From Blasia pusilla (Eukaryota > Marchantiophyta > Marchantiopsida > Blasiales), in assembly GCA_050084515.1 (NCBI GenBank), contig CM114271.1:42718001-42782000 (forward strand): a DNA stretch of 64,000 bases, in the 5' to 3' direction. Shown here in pieces: positions 13,701 through 25,325 of the stretch. Position 1 is the first letter of the stretch. Every line of letters begins with the position of its first letter. Position numbers and translations under genes: made by a program. Below the pieces are notes generated by a model. It did no database searches. It saw nothing but the letters and a program-made list of their open reading frames with translations, and was not told where the DNA came from.

Positions 13701-16700
13701 TGAACTGATCGATTGTCTCCAGGACCCAAGAGGGCCATGGGACATGGTATTGCAGTACTTGTAGCACCAAACCATGCAAGAAAGAAGAATCAAGTAAAAG
13801 CCAGAGAAGACATAAAGGCCCTGAGAAATCAAAAGAGAGAATACTGTTACACTGAGGAAGGGCTAACGCCCCTCGGAAGTTTATCTCTTCAAGAAGAGTG
13901 AGTCAAATTTCTTTTGACTGACTTTTTGGTTCCAGAATGTTCGCTTGTTTCTGTTTTCCACCCCGACAGGAGGAGAGTCTTTTGACGTGGTGCAGATGGT
14001 CGAGAGGGATGGAGTGTGGAGGGTGCAAGGCCCTGGAAAATGGATTGGAAAGTACTATCTGTACGAAGTGACAGCATTTCATCCATCAACCTTGAAGGTT
14101 GAAAAGGGTCTTGCATGTGATCCATATTCTCGAGGGTGAGTGTCTGCCTGTCTATATCAGCCTTCTCTCCTTGTGGCTATGGACATCAGAGTGGGCTCTA
14201 TTGTAGAAAAAGGAGTATTGCTAGCTATGAGGCAAGCGAAAAGTGAACAGTAGAAGGGAAAAAGTTGTTACTGTTTAGACAGCTCTGATTTTAATCCTCA
14301 TCTAATGTGAAAAGAAGTTGAACGCGTATCGTCCAAATCTTTTGTTGCAGAAGCCCAGGTGTCTATCTAAACTGTCATCATTCTCTTGATTTACATAGGC
14401 CCTAATGTGCTACAGAAATGTCCATGCCTACAACTGTAGAATAGGTTGACGTGAATGGGTATGAACTTTGAGGATTTCCTGAAACTAAGCATGAAGCTGG
14501 CTTACTTGTTTCAAAGATGTGTGTTTCTTGGTATGATTTTTCTGGCTTGCTTAACTCGTTTGGTCACTTAACAGGTGCGTTGTGTGTTTGTGCATGGCGT
14601 GAAAGACTCTCATCAAATGGTGAACGGTCCTTGATTGTAGACCTTAATGACAAGAGTCTGATGCCTGAAGGATGGGCGACATTAGCATCTCAGAAACCTA
14701 CGCTGGAAGCCTTCACGGACATTGCAATCTATGAGCTACATATTAGAGACTTCAGGTTTTCTAAGAACTTTGCAAAAGTTTCTATTGATTGGTTCTTGTG
14801 CTTGAGGCTCTTATCGTATCTTGTTCAATTACTAATACGGTTCCTTAACATCTACTATGCTGAATATTTGGATCCTGGAACTTGTACAGGTGACTGGAAA
14901 TTTGTAGTTATGGTTTCAGGAGGTAAAGATAACGACTTTTTCATCATTGCATTGCTAAAATACGTTTCTGAGTTTTGGTATTGCTGTTTCTTCTGCAGTA
15001 TTGGAGATGTGACTGTGGATCCAGCTTTAAGAGGGACATACTTGGCCTTCACTGAAGAGGTCAGGAGCTACCTTGTTTGACATTGGCCATGCCAATTAAA
15101 ATATCCCTCTTGGGCTACCTATGCTTCCTACGTAGGAAGAACAATTCAACATCAGAGGTCTTGGACGTTGGTATTGATCAAATGAGAGTCAAATGAGAGT
15201 CCTGTGTGGACTCTGTCTGTAACTTATAATGGGTTCCCTTTAAGGAGTCGAACGATTTCAATCATCACTCATGAGTTGTGATGACTCAACCGTGGTTAGA
15301 ATCGCTGGTCTCGTTCTCTCCCGCCCCGCCCCGCCCCGCCCCCCCCCTTCCCGGCACCCCCCTCTTTATGAGTGCAGTGAGCATATCGGGAGCATGAAAA
15401 AATCTGGCTTCTCTGCAACCTTTAGGAGAATCTGCAGAGGTGATGCACATATCAAGGAGATCCAGCATTTCCTACAAGTTTCTTTTCTTGGTTGGTACAT
15501 GAGTTTTCATTAGGAAAAGTCTGGTAAGCTCTTCTGTGAAGAGAAGATGTTGAGGTTTGGTGAGGGTCTAAATGAAATACTTCACTTAAATCAGGTCAGA
15601 TCATAAGTTGTACTTCAGCGGACTAATGGTTGGATGCAGAATCCACCAATTTGATGCTCCAAGAAGTTCAAATCATCGTTCTCACAACTTGTCGCTGTTC
15701 CGCAGAATTCTGCGGGAGTAAACCACCTGAGAAACCTTGCCAAGGCGGGGCTCTCACATATCCATTTGCTTCCTTGCTTCGATTTTGCGAGTGTGGATGA
15801 GAGGAAGGAAAACTGGAAAGATGTTGGTAAGCGTCTTTCTTCTACTTGCACACTGTAATAGCTCATCCGTGGTTTTAGAATGCAATTCATTCTATACATG
15901 AAAGAATGAAACTGATTTAATGTCCACAGGCTCAAGAGGACTAAAGGACTTGAAATGAGCATATTTGTAGTAAGTGGGTAGGTATTGTCCTATGTGTGAA
16001 AATGATTGACCAGTAGAAGTATCTCCTTGTACAAAGTCAGAACTAGCATCAGCTAAACCATCCATGATTTCAGTTTGTATACAATCAGCAAATCAGTTTC
16101 TATCTCTATTGCCAAATCAGACCCCTACCATGATGTGACTCTTCTTATTATCTAACAGATACTAAGAAGGATTCTACACAGTCACACCTTGCACTCACAA
16201 CACAGATCCTCACATGTCACCAGCTCAGAGATCAGACATGGCTCACATCATTGAACACAAATAATCTCCATCAACATACTAGACAAAACGACCTGCCTTC
16301 CAATGAGGCTCTAGCAAGCACAGAAGTTAGTCTCAATCTCCTCTTCCTTTTCTCAGATCACTCTGCAGCAGGGCCAGTGCTGCATGACACATTGAGAGCC
16401 TCAGGAGTCCTCACCAAAACCTGTGCATACTGTAGAATTGCATTCTGACTCTAAGCAGAGAGACAGTTTATACTTGAGGGTGAGCATTTCTGGCCCTTAG
16501 ATCTTCTTGATCAGATCCATATCCTAAATATCACATGGTGGCTAGTCCTAACTCGAGAATTGCCCTAATTTGAGATTACCCTGAAAAGATAGAGGAACAC
16601 TAAGTTATCTCTAGCTAACTAAATTAGTATCCAACTAAGTTCGTATTTGACTAACTACTTTTAAGGCATGACTAAACTAGATATTAACAAATTTTGACGC

Positions 16701-19700
16701 TATGAATTCAGAACTTTACCCAATTCTTGACTTCTTTCAGATCTCAAAGGGAAAGTACCTACCTGAGCTGATGCAGTATCTGTCTGCAAACGTGATGTAA
16801 ACTCTAATTGTCAGGGTTGCTAAGTGTGAATCTTGCAAGGTCTGACTTAGGGCTGGTTTCACACATGCAGATTTTGGCAAGCTTAGTGAACTGGATCCGG
16901 ACTCCGAAGAACAACAAGCTGCAATCACAGCAATTCAGAATGAGGATGGTTACAACTGGGGGTGATTTATGACACTTCTTTTGCCATGAATCTTGTGTCT
17001 GCTTGTGATTTTCTTATTCAGCAGTTCCTGCCGTGATTTGTTGGTGTCACCATAAATGGAGGTCGGAACTAGAGTTGGGTGATGGACTGTCAGAAGGTTT
17101 CTTTTCCTCAGAGAACAACGGTGAGAGATTCCGTATGCATGATCAGGTGCTTGTAATCACTTCATAAGATGACTTATGCAGCTATGATCCTGTCAACTGG
17201 GGAGTGCCTGAAGGAAGCTATGCCACTGATGCAGATGGGCCTATCCGAACCATCGAGTTCCGCAAAATGGTTCAAGTGAGTTCTGTAAAATAGAACATAT
17301 ATACATATCCATTTGTGAACTTAATTGAGTCTGTCAGCATCTTGAGTGAATAGTTATTATTGTAAACAATCAGTCAGTCTGACCGCTTCAATCGTTTCCC
17401 TTCCAATCGTTGACTCGCATTTGTGATCTCCGTTGACAAGCCAAAAGAAGCGACTGTTCTGGGGTTTGTTTGTAGCTTTCCGCAATGGCGCATTATCTAA
17501 TCATCTAAGTGCAAGTATTTCACTTCAAGAGGGTTTTGTTCCAACATTGGAAATGTAGACCCGAAACATTCTGGGTGAAGTTCTTCGTCTGCTTGATGTT
17601 CATTCATACAAATTCATTACAGTTCAAAGGGTGCACAGATGTTATCACCTTCATGGTGGAGTAGATTTGGACATGGTCAGAAGTGCATTATGGCACATTG
17701 GGAAGTAAAGTACCCCGGTCAACAAATATTTGATTGGATGAGCTAAAGTAGTGATTTTGAAATGAAAGGGATATTCAGTAGATGGACCACTTTTGATGAA
17801 TGATGCAAGTCTTCTTGTGTTTGGTCCTCAGATAGAATTGGATGATCATTGAGTTTTTTGTTTGTGATGTCAGGCTCTCAATAAACTTGGGTTACGTGTT
17901 GTACTGGATGTGGTATACAATCACTTGCACGGGAGCGGCCCGACAGGCATACACACAGTTCATGATAAGGTCGCTCATCTATGGCATAACACAATCTTAC
18001 TCATAATTGCCTCGAATATGTTACCCGAAACATTCACACGACCACACTGTTCAATCCCATTTTCCCCTGTGTATCTTCAATATGAAGTCTAGATCCAGCA
18101 TTGCAGTAAGTAGTTGTAAATGGGTCGTTGCATGATCTATTTATTTTTTTTCCCCTGGTGGCGGCAGGGTTCGATTTATTTCTTTCAGACTACTGCTAAT
18201 TTTCTTGGATTCACAACCCTTAAATTTCTTGCATCATTAAGTATTGTGTTATGGTGTCACATGATTGACGCCACAATCGGTCCGCTTGATATGGCGTGTC
18301 AGGTTGTTCCTGGTTACTATCTGCGCCGCAACAAAGATGGTATGGTAGAGAACAGCACTTGCATGAACAACACAGCTAGTGAGCACTACATGGTGGACCG
18401 TCTCATCATTGATGATCTCCGTCTTTGGGCAATTGAGTATAAGGTACCATCCCTGCAAGAGTTGTCCTAGTATTTAGTCCTTAGGTCAAGGGCCTAATCA
18501 AATTGTAGCTCGCATTGTATATAGATGTGATCTCACAATAACCCGTTAATGTTGGAAATGATATCCAGTTTTCATCATGTCAGGTTTCTTGAGTAGTGGA
18601 TTGGCTATGGAAAGATTTGAACAGTGATGTTTTTTGTTTGCCAGTTCAAGGGATTTCTGTTGGTCTGATTGCAAAAGTACCTGGCCAATTCTTTACCCAT
18701 CCTCCATATTTGACTGACAATCCTCTGTGAAACATATATTCAGGTGGATGGTTTCCGTTTTGATCTTATGGGACATCTGATGAAGAGTACCATGGTGTGT
18801 CATTGCTCATATGCAAACTTCTTATTTTCTCAACCTTTTAGTATTGCAATTCTTCAAAGGCAATTGCAAAGGGGAAAAGGTTTTTTTTTTCGCTCTTTTT
18901 TCTGCTGAGTTGTATTGACTGGGCAGGCTGCCTATGGTAGCTGAGTGGCTTCCACTGACTACTTTGAATGCCTGCAGCTACGAGCAAAGCAAGTGCTGCA
19001 AAGCTTAAATGTGGAAAAAGATGGCGTTGATGGCTCTAAAATCTACTTGTGAGAACCAAATGTATTTGTATTTAACGGATAAGGAATTTTGAGTGCTGCG
19101 TGCTTTTGGCAAAGAAATTTCCGGCTGTTCTGCTTTACAGATTTAACATAAATTTATTTTCAATAGAATCGTCGTGGGTGTGATGTAATTGATGCAAGAA
19201 CTTGGAAGGCATTAAACACAGCTTGGAGGTCTAGAGGTTTCGCATAAGTTTCAGTCTTAGTTTTACCAGCATGTAGATCAATTCAAATTCTTGGCTTATT
19301 CTTTGTTGACACGTTTTCTTCCTTCTTTCTAAAAGGTATGGTGAAGGATGGGACTTTGGAGAGGTTGCAAACAATGGCAGAGGTATAAATGGATCGCAGC
19401 AAAATCTTTCTGGAACTGGTATTGGAAGGTATATTGGTTCGAGTGTGCCTATCCCATAGAAAATTGTGGAATTCCAGCTAAAATCACTTCGGACGAATGT
19501 TACATCATGAGTTGCTACTCTGGATGTTCTGGAGATGAAACAATGTGATGTGCATGCCTAGTAGGTGTATGTCTAACCTACTGGACATGTACGAGCGGGT
19601 TGTTTTTGTAATGGCCCCCTTACTCATCAACTATGCCATTGATAGTCTGCGAGCATGTCTTTAAGCAAGTCGTAGTCTGATGCTTTTAAAGACCCTTGAT

Positions 19701-22700
19701 ACAATTGTACTTGTGTAGACCTTAAACAATTTAACTACTGTTTGCAGTTTTAATGACCGTATTCGTGACACTGCCATGGGTGGCTCTCCTTTCGGTGATC
19801 CTCTCCAGCAAGGCTTCTTGACAGGCTTGTATCTCCAGGTGTGTTAAGGAGAAGCTACTCATGTGTGCAAGATGGACATTGACATTGTGTACCCAAACAC
19901 TTCTTCATCTCTCTGCACCATTTTTGGACCTTTTGGATGTCCAACCTTCTTGAGTTGGTGTTTGAATATCACCATTCATTATTGGCAAGGAACGGTTGTC
20001 AGACTTTTTTCCTTATTTTTCAGTTAAAGCTGATGTGGTTTCTGGTGTTTTGGCAGCCAAATGAACTGGACCAGGGTGATGAGGAGGCGATGGCAAATCA
20101 TCTAGCAGCAACAACTGATTGGATTCGGGTCTGCGTTTCTACCAACTCTCTTACACTTAGTCTACAGTCCAGAGCAGTTGTTAGAGATTGTTTCTGACTA
20201 CTCAGTCAAATACAAATGGGAATCTTTGTAAGAGTGGGAAACCAGAAAGAGTAGCAAGTGATCGCCAAGGTTAGCTGCAAAGTGAAGTGTTTGATTCACA
20301 ATTTGGTATAATCAGATCGTATTTCTATTTTCATAGGGTGGTCCTTCCTGGATTGTATGCTATTTCATTGCTCAGATCAGTTACATAGACCTTGAAGGCT
20401 ACAAACCAGAACCAGAAAATGCTATTACGAGTAAAGATTACCTAATAGAACTTTCATATAGGATCTCTTGCCGTTTAGACATGTAAGTGAAGAACTCGAG
20501 ATTACCCCTTTTCTGACTTGACCCTATTTTGATCATTGTCATCTGTCGGTACTGCTGGCGAGCATTGATCTTCAGATAATTCCTCTTTGATTTTTTTAAG
20601 AAACTTTTGCAGCATAGATACAGTAGCAATGTGCCGACCAAGTGGTCCATCTCAAGTTGGGTTTTTTAAAGGAAGCTTTACAAGGTTTAGACCTCCATTA
20701 ACTGCATATGGTAATTTACGAAGTGCTTTTGGGTTGCCGGATGTTGCAGCTTGGTTTGGCAAGCAATTTGAAGACTTTTGTTTTCACCAACTATCAGGGC
20801 GAAGAGGTGTGGAACTCAAAAGTCTTAGGAGTGGTGGTTGCAAATTCTGTTCACAATTGATTACAGTTATCTGGCACCATGAGAGCTGAGCACCAAAAGA
20901 GTCAGCACTGAGCTAAAAGGTTGTCCTAGAAGACTTCCCTGGTGCCTGAGTGGCGAATGAGTGGTAGTATATGCAAACATCTGCAATGGGTCCTTCTAGC
21001 TGGTCTACGTGGAAGCATCTGAGTGAAGAAACTGGTTTCAGTTTTGGAAGATCTAGTAAGGAGGATTGGTTATGTCCAGAGACAGAAAGAGTAATGCTGT
21101 CAGAAATGTAATACATGCAGGTGAATGGAACTCAGGTTCTGACTCATGACAAAGTACCGGTTGCTTATGCTTCAGGTCCTGAAGATCTGGTAAGTTTATT
21201 GGTTTTTGGTTACTTGAAGCCTATATGCTTCATCTACAAATTAGTCGAATAGAGCTTAAATGCTGCCTCAGGTGCCGAGTATCTGGCTACTGATGCAAAA
21301 CTGAACAACACAGGTCAACTATGTTTCAGCTCATGACAACGAAACACTTTTTGACGTCATTATACTCAAGGCAAGAAGCTTTCTTTTTCTATTTGCATAA
21401 TGTGGACTGCCTAGGTACTATGGCTTATGTGTGGCTGAAAGTTTCTTACTAGTTTCCTGCTCTGGATAATAGCAATAGCTTGCATGAGACGTTGTATGCC
21501 TTTATTGATTGTCAGATGGATGTTTATGCTTTCTGGGGTTGATACTAGAGGTATTTTCATTTCACAGACATCCACCGAGGTCTCCTTAGAAGAGAAATGC
21601 AGAATCAATCATATGGCTACCAGTATTGTGGCTTTATCCCAGGTATTGTTCACATTAATCAATCAACTTTGATGAGGCCAAGGAGAAAGTCGTGATGATA
21701 GTTGAAGGTTTTGTAGCAATACAAGCGTAGGTGTAATTCTGGTAACGTACCAAGTTGTAGCTCATTATAATTAGTAAAATGTCCTTGGTCAAGGTTCACT
21801 TAGTTTAAGTTGAAAAAGTGCACTTAAATGAGTGGTTGGTATAGGCTCTGGTAGTACCTCAGTTCTACAGTGCTGAGGTTCTTGGGTTTAGGAAATTACC
21901 CTCAGGAAAGTAGTAGATGTCAAGTTGTGTATGTCAATCTGCATGGTTGAGAGAGATTATATCAGGAGTATGGCATAGTTGATTTGTTTGGATTTCAGTT
22001 GTGAAAAAAGAAACAACTTATGCATGAAGTTGGTTTACTTGGGTATTGCAGGGTATTGCTTTCTTTCATGCAGGTGATGATATGCTTCGTTCAAAATCTC
22101 TAGATCGTGACTCATACAACTCTGGTGACTGGTTCAACAGGTGTCTCTCGAGGAAAATCTCCTCCACTCTTGCGCATGTGGGTTTTTGTAGCAGTTAGTG
22201 CAAAATCTTTGTGGTTTCTTTCAGTAGTGTTATATTTTCTCATTCTTGGGTTTACTTTGTTTTCTCCCTTAATAGGTTAGATTTCACCTATGAATCCAAC
22301 AACTTCGGTGTTGGTCTTCCTCCGAAATCCAAAAATAGCAGCAAGTGGCCCATGTAAGTGTCGCGTGGTAATATGCCTTTTTTCTTTTTTTCTTTTTTAG
22401 TGTTAAGTTTTCAAATTTTCCTTGATGTATGGTGTGAACGATAATTTGGTGAAGAAGTATGATTTTAGAGCATGAGTCTACCTCTTTGTTCTTGACCTTC
22501 CCTCTGAATGCGGCAAATTACTACTTCAGTGGAGTTCGCAGTGCTTGCTTCAGGAAATATCTCGAGCTTGTCAAATAATGTTGTCTTACATCACGACTTC
22601 CCTCAGGCCGTTGTGTCTTCAGGGTCTCCTTGCGGACAGTTCGGCACAGTCAAACAGTTGGGATGTTGAGTAGTCTTCGAGATCTGAAGCGCTACGCTTC

Positions 22701-24697
22701 TATCCATTCGGCAGGAATTCTGATTACTCTCAACAATTGGACAGTTTACTAACAAAGTTTGGTGTCTCAACAGCATGAGAAAACTTCTCTCAGATCCTTC
22801 TCTCAAGCCAACAAAGACGCACATATTGGCTGCTGTAGAGAATCTGAAGGAGTTCCTGAGGATCAGGTTCTCTTCACCTCTTTTCCGACTGAACACTGCA
22901 AATGCAATCCAGGTATTTCTTCTCATTTCCACGATTGTTGTCTTAGCAGGTCCACTCTTATCCAACCCCTACATTGCAACAAAATTCACCACTGCAAGGC
23001 AATGTCGAAAATTCAAGCTTTAGATCCTCTCCGTGATGTAAACGCCAATATTCCAAAAAAATTCGACTTTCTTCATGGCCTGCTATGATATTATATTGGT
23101 TTGAGTTCCCCTTTTGCATCTTGATTGGCTATTTCTATCTTGCAAAGATTCCTTAAACCTTGAATAAGGGTGGCACTTTCACAAGTTTTGCACTCAATCT
23201 TTGCACCGGGTATTGATGTCACTCCAGGCAAGGCTTCGATTCCATAACACTGGACCGGCGAGTATTCCAGGTGTGATCATTTACAGTATAGAAGATGGCG
23301 ACAAGAACAAGCCTGGTCTTACTCAGCTTGACTCCAGGTGTGAATCTGAACCTCTGCGTGGCACTCTTAAAATTTTTTTCCTGGATTTTTTCTAATCCAT
23401 CTTCTCTATATTAATGAATTTTTTCTAATTAAGATTACATCGAGACGATCAAAGGAGTCGCAACTACCACACATGCACAATGTTGGGAATACGATTGAAT
23501 AAACAGTTTTTTCAAACGAGAAAATAAGGAACAAAGAGTAAACACGGTACCTTTCCACGTTACCAAAAACTGGGAAGATATGGTAGTGTTTTAGGCATAA
23601 ACCTTGGAGTTGACGATGGTTGGAGCATGTGGTCAAAACAAACCAGACCCTACCACACCTTGTCTGTCTCCCCACAAAAAAATAGATGGAGCCTTCATCT
23701 TTGAGAGCGTAGAGCAACACCTTTGCTGAAATTGGTAAGCTTCAACCGTCAGAGCTATTGTGTTCAATGGGCTTATTTCACTAACCACAGCCGTGGTACT
23801 GGTAAGTGGCATCCTTTGAGGCCCCCAATATGGTAAGTAGACTTTCATATGTCGCTCTCCTCCCTCCACACCTGTCCCACCAACAGTATTTGGCGCTTTA
23901 CAAGCAAGGCACGTGGCCTATGGTTGCAATCCCGCAACACACATCTCTTAATGAGCGGACTCTCTCGGTGCGTGTTTGTGAAGAGTTTTAGGACAACGTA
24001 AGTAATCTGTCTCCTCTACAGATCTGGAGCCTCCATTTATGGAGCCTCGTTTGAACCCCAACTTTCCTAAGCTTGGGCAAGCAAAATTGTTGCGGTGGGT
24101 TTCATCTATGTTCTGTACTTATTTTCGCCTCCAGACCTTCATCCTTCCGTCAAACATGCGTGTGAGGCTTTCATTCACCTTGGGATAGGTCAGATTGGAT
24201 GGAATGCCCGGGTATTCTTGTCCCTGGGAAAGTCAAACTTCCGGAAACTAGTTGTCTTTGCAAAACAGAAATGAAGTTTGTTCATACATCGGATTGGATA
24301 ATTTCCCCTAATCCACTGTTACCCTCATTTTACAGATTCCAAATTGTGGTAGTAGTTTTCAATGCACGTCCGACACAACTCAACATCCACATTCCATATC
24401 TTCAATTTCAGCCACTCTCATTGCATCCTGTACAGGTAAATTCACGCAGATGTGGCGTAGTGGATTTGTTAATGCCTCTGCGTTACAATATTTTCGCCTC
24501 CTCACTCTGACTAATGTGATTTTTCTTTCCAGATGATGTTTGAGATGGAAGTCCACAATTATTGCTAATTTGGTATAACTGATTTACAACAGGCATCCTC
24601 TCATGATAAAGTGGTGCAAGAATCATCATTTGATCCTCACGAAGGGTCCTTCTGCATTCCTGCAAGGACATCTGCGGTGTTTGTCAGCAAACGCTAG
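10708..24697 (+). CDS. Pullulanase-type starch debranching enzyme (limit dextrinase), plastidial
   Basis: The enzyme hydrolyses alpha-1,6 branches of starch and limit dextrins inside plastids (GH13 pullulanase/limit dextrinase family, PU1/LDA in plants). The first ~85 residues are rich in Ala, Arg and Ser and lack a fold, as expected of a transit peptide. N-terminal and CBM48-like beta domains follow ([28 protein letters not shown]). All GH13 blocks are visible: DVVYNH (region I, exon at 17874), GFRFDLMGH with the nucleophile Asp (18744), YGEGWDFG with the acid/base Glu (19336), and [12 protein letters not shown] (21314). The pullulanase signature YNWGYDP spans an intron. The C-terminal sandwich ends [11 protein letters not shown]-stop. 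Recognised exons total 3,204 nt (1,067 codons plus stop). An expected exon with a GLAGNL-like motif was not found. The start is the first Met of the open exon; a second lies at 10729. The protein family is very likely correct; exon edges are judged by eye. Confidence 0.95.
15318..15351 (+). repeat. C-rich tract in intron
   Basis: Three CCGCC-type units run into nine consecutive C residues within the intron that follows the exon ending at 15059. The G-rich complement has several G-runs and could form a G-quadruplex on the template strand. Confidence 0.7.
20129..21120 (+). other. Interval that should hold one more pullulanase exon
   Basis: Plant limit dextrinases carry about 20 residues with a GLAGNL motif between the DWI block (exon ending 20128) and the segment that begins here at 21121. 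Both flanking exons are in phase 0, so the missing exon would be a multiple of three. The nearest match I see is VGTAGEH followed by a stop at 20545, with no acceptor before it, which is not convincing. Either a short exon has escaped me, or the gene has lost it. Confidence 0.5.
21371..21567 (+). other. GC-AG intron in the pullulanase gene
   Basis: The exon ends LFDVIILK with CTCAAG and the intron opens GCAAGAAG, ending TTTCACAG before [15 protein letters not shown]. Family alignment requires the junction here, and no GT lies at the right place. AAG|GCAAG is the usual context of functional GC-AG introns. Confidence 0.8.
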
Positions 24698-25325
24698 TCT
24701 GGTACCACACATTGCCAATGCCTCGATGGTGAGAGCTATACAATGGGATGCAGTTTGAACCATACTACTAGTGTCGAAATTGTGGAACAGTCTTTGTCCA
24801 ACTCTTCAGGATTTTTCTTTACTTCTTCACTATTCTCATCTTATCAAGATTATTTTACTTACGTGCGTTAATTTCACACATAATGCAATGTTGCAACAAA
24901 TCAAACCCCCCACAAATTTTACATCATAATTGTGAACTGTTAATTTTCCATTACATCACTAGTTGAAATCTTAAAACCCACCATTTTGCTCTAAATTTAA
25001 GGCAAATAATTTCCCAACCAGATACCTAGTGAAAATTCACCATTTTAAACCTAACAACGTTCGCCCATCCTATTCAATTTGCAAATCTGCCCTGGTTTTA
25101 TAATATCTTAATATACAAACGCATCAAACAATCAAGGGAGGATTGATAAAGGTCAAACAGTTGACACGACTAACCTATGATATGACAACTAGCTGGCATG
25201 TCATTTCAAGTGACAGCAACCCAACCCACAACAAATATCTTACTATACAGTACAAAAGTGAAATAATCTAAGATCTTGCTTCATCAAGGAAACCTTTGAA
25301 CCCTGTTGCCAACTCTTTCTGAAAT
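24698..25325. other. Short AT-rich gap between convergent genes
   Basis: The interval holds the 3' untranslated regions and terminators of the pullulanase gene (plus strand) and the MRL7-like gene (minus strand). No open frame of interest was seen, and no clear single polyadenylation signal could be chosen. Confidence 0.6.

Larger units (their letters stand above)
10708..24697 (+). other. Exon map of the pullulanase gene
   Basis: Exons read from splice sites, with phase kept throughout: 10708-11042, 11334-11508, 11854-11958, 12134-12269, 12773-12825, 12946-13054, 13308-13444, 13936-14135, 14606-14755, 14999-15059, 15706-15826, 16871-16961, 17182-17275, 17874-17969, 18303-18443, 18744-18794, 18978-19048, 19336-19428, 19748-19838, 20057-20128, 21121-21189, 21314-21370, 21568-21642, 22052-22140, 22276-22353, 22774-22912, 23228-23337, 24336-24435, 24593-24697. 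Introns over 500 bases are 12270-12772, 15060-15705, 15827-16870, 17276-17873, 20129-21120 and 23338-24335. None of these contains a recognisable second gene. Confidence 0.85.

Noticed and set aside
14517-15080. 187-codon open frame as an independent gene
   Set aside because: It is two pullulanase exons read through the intron between them (14756-14998).
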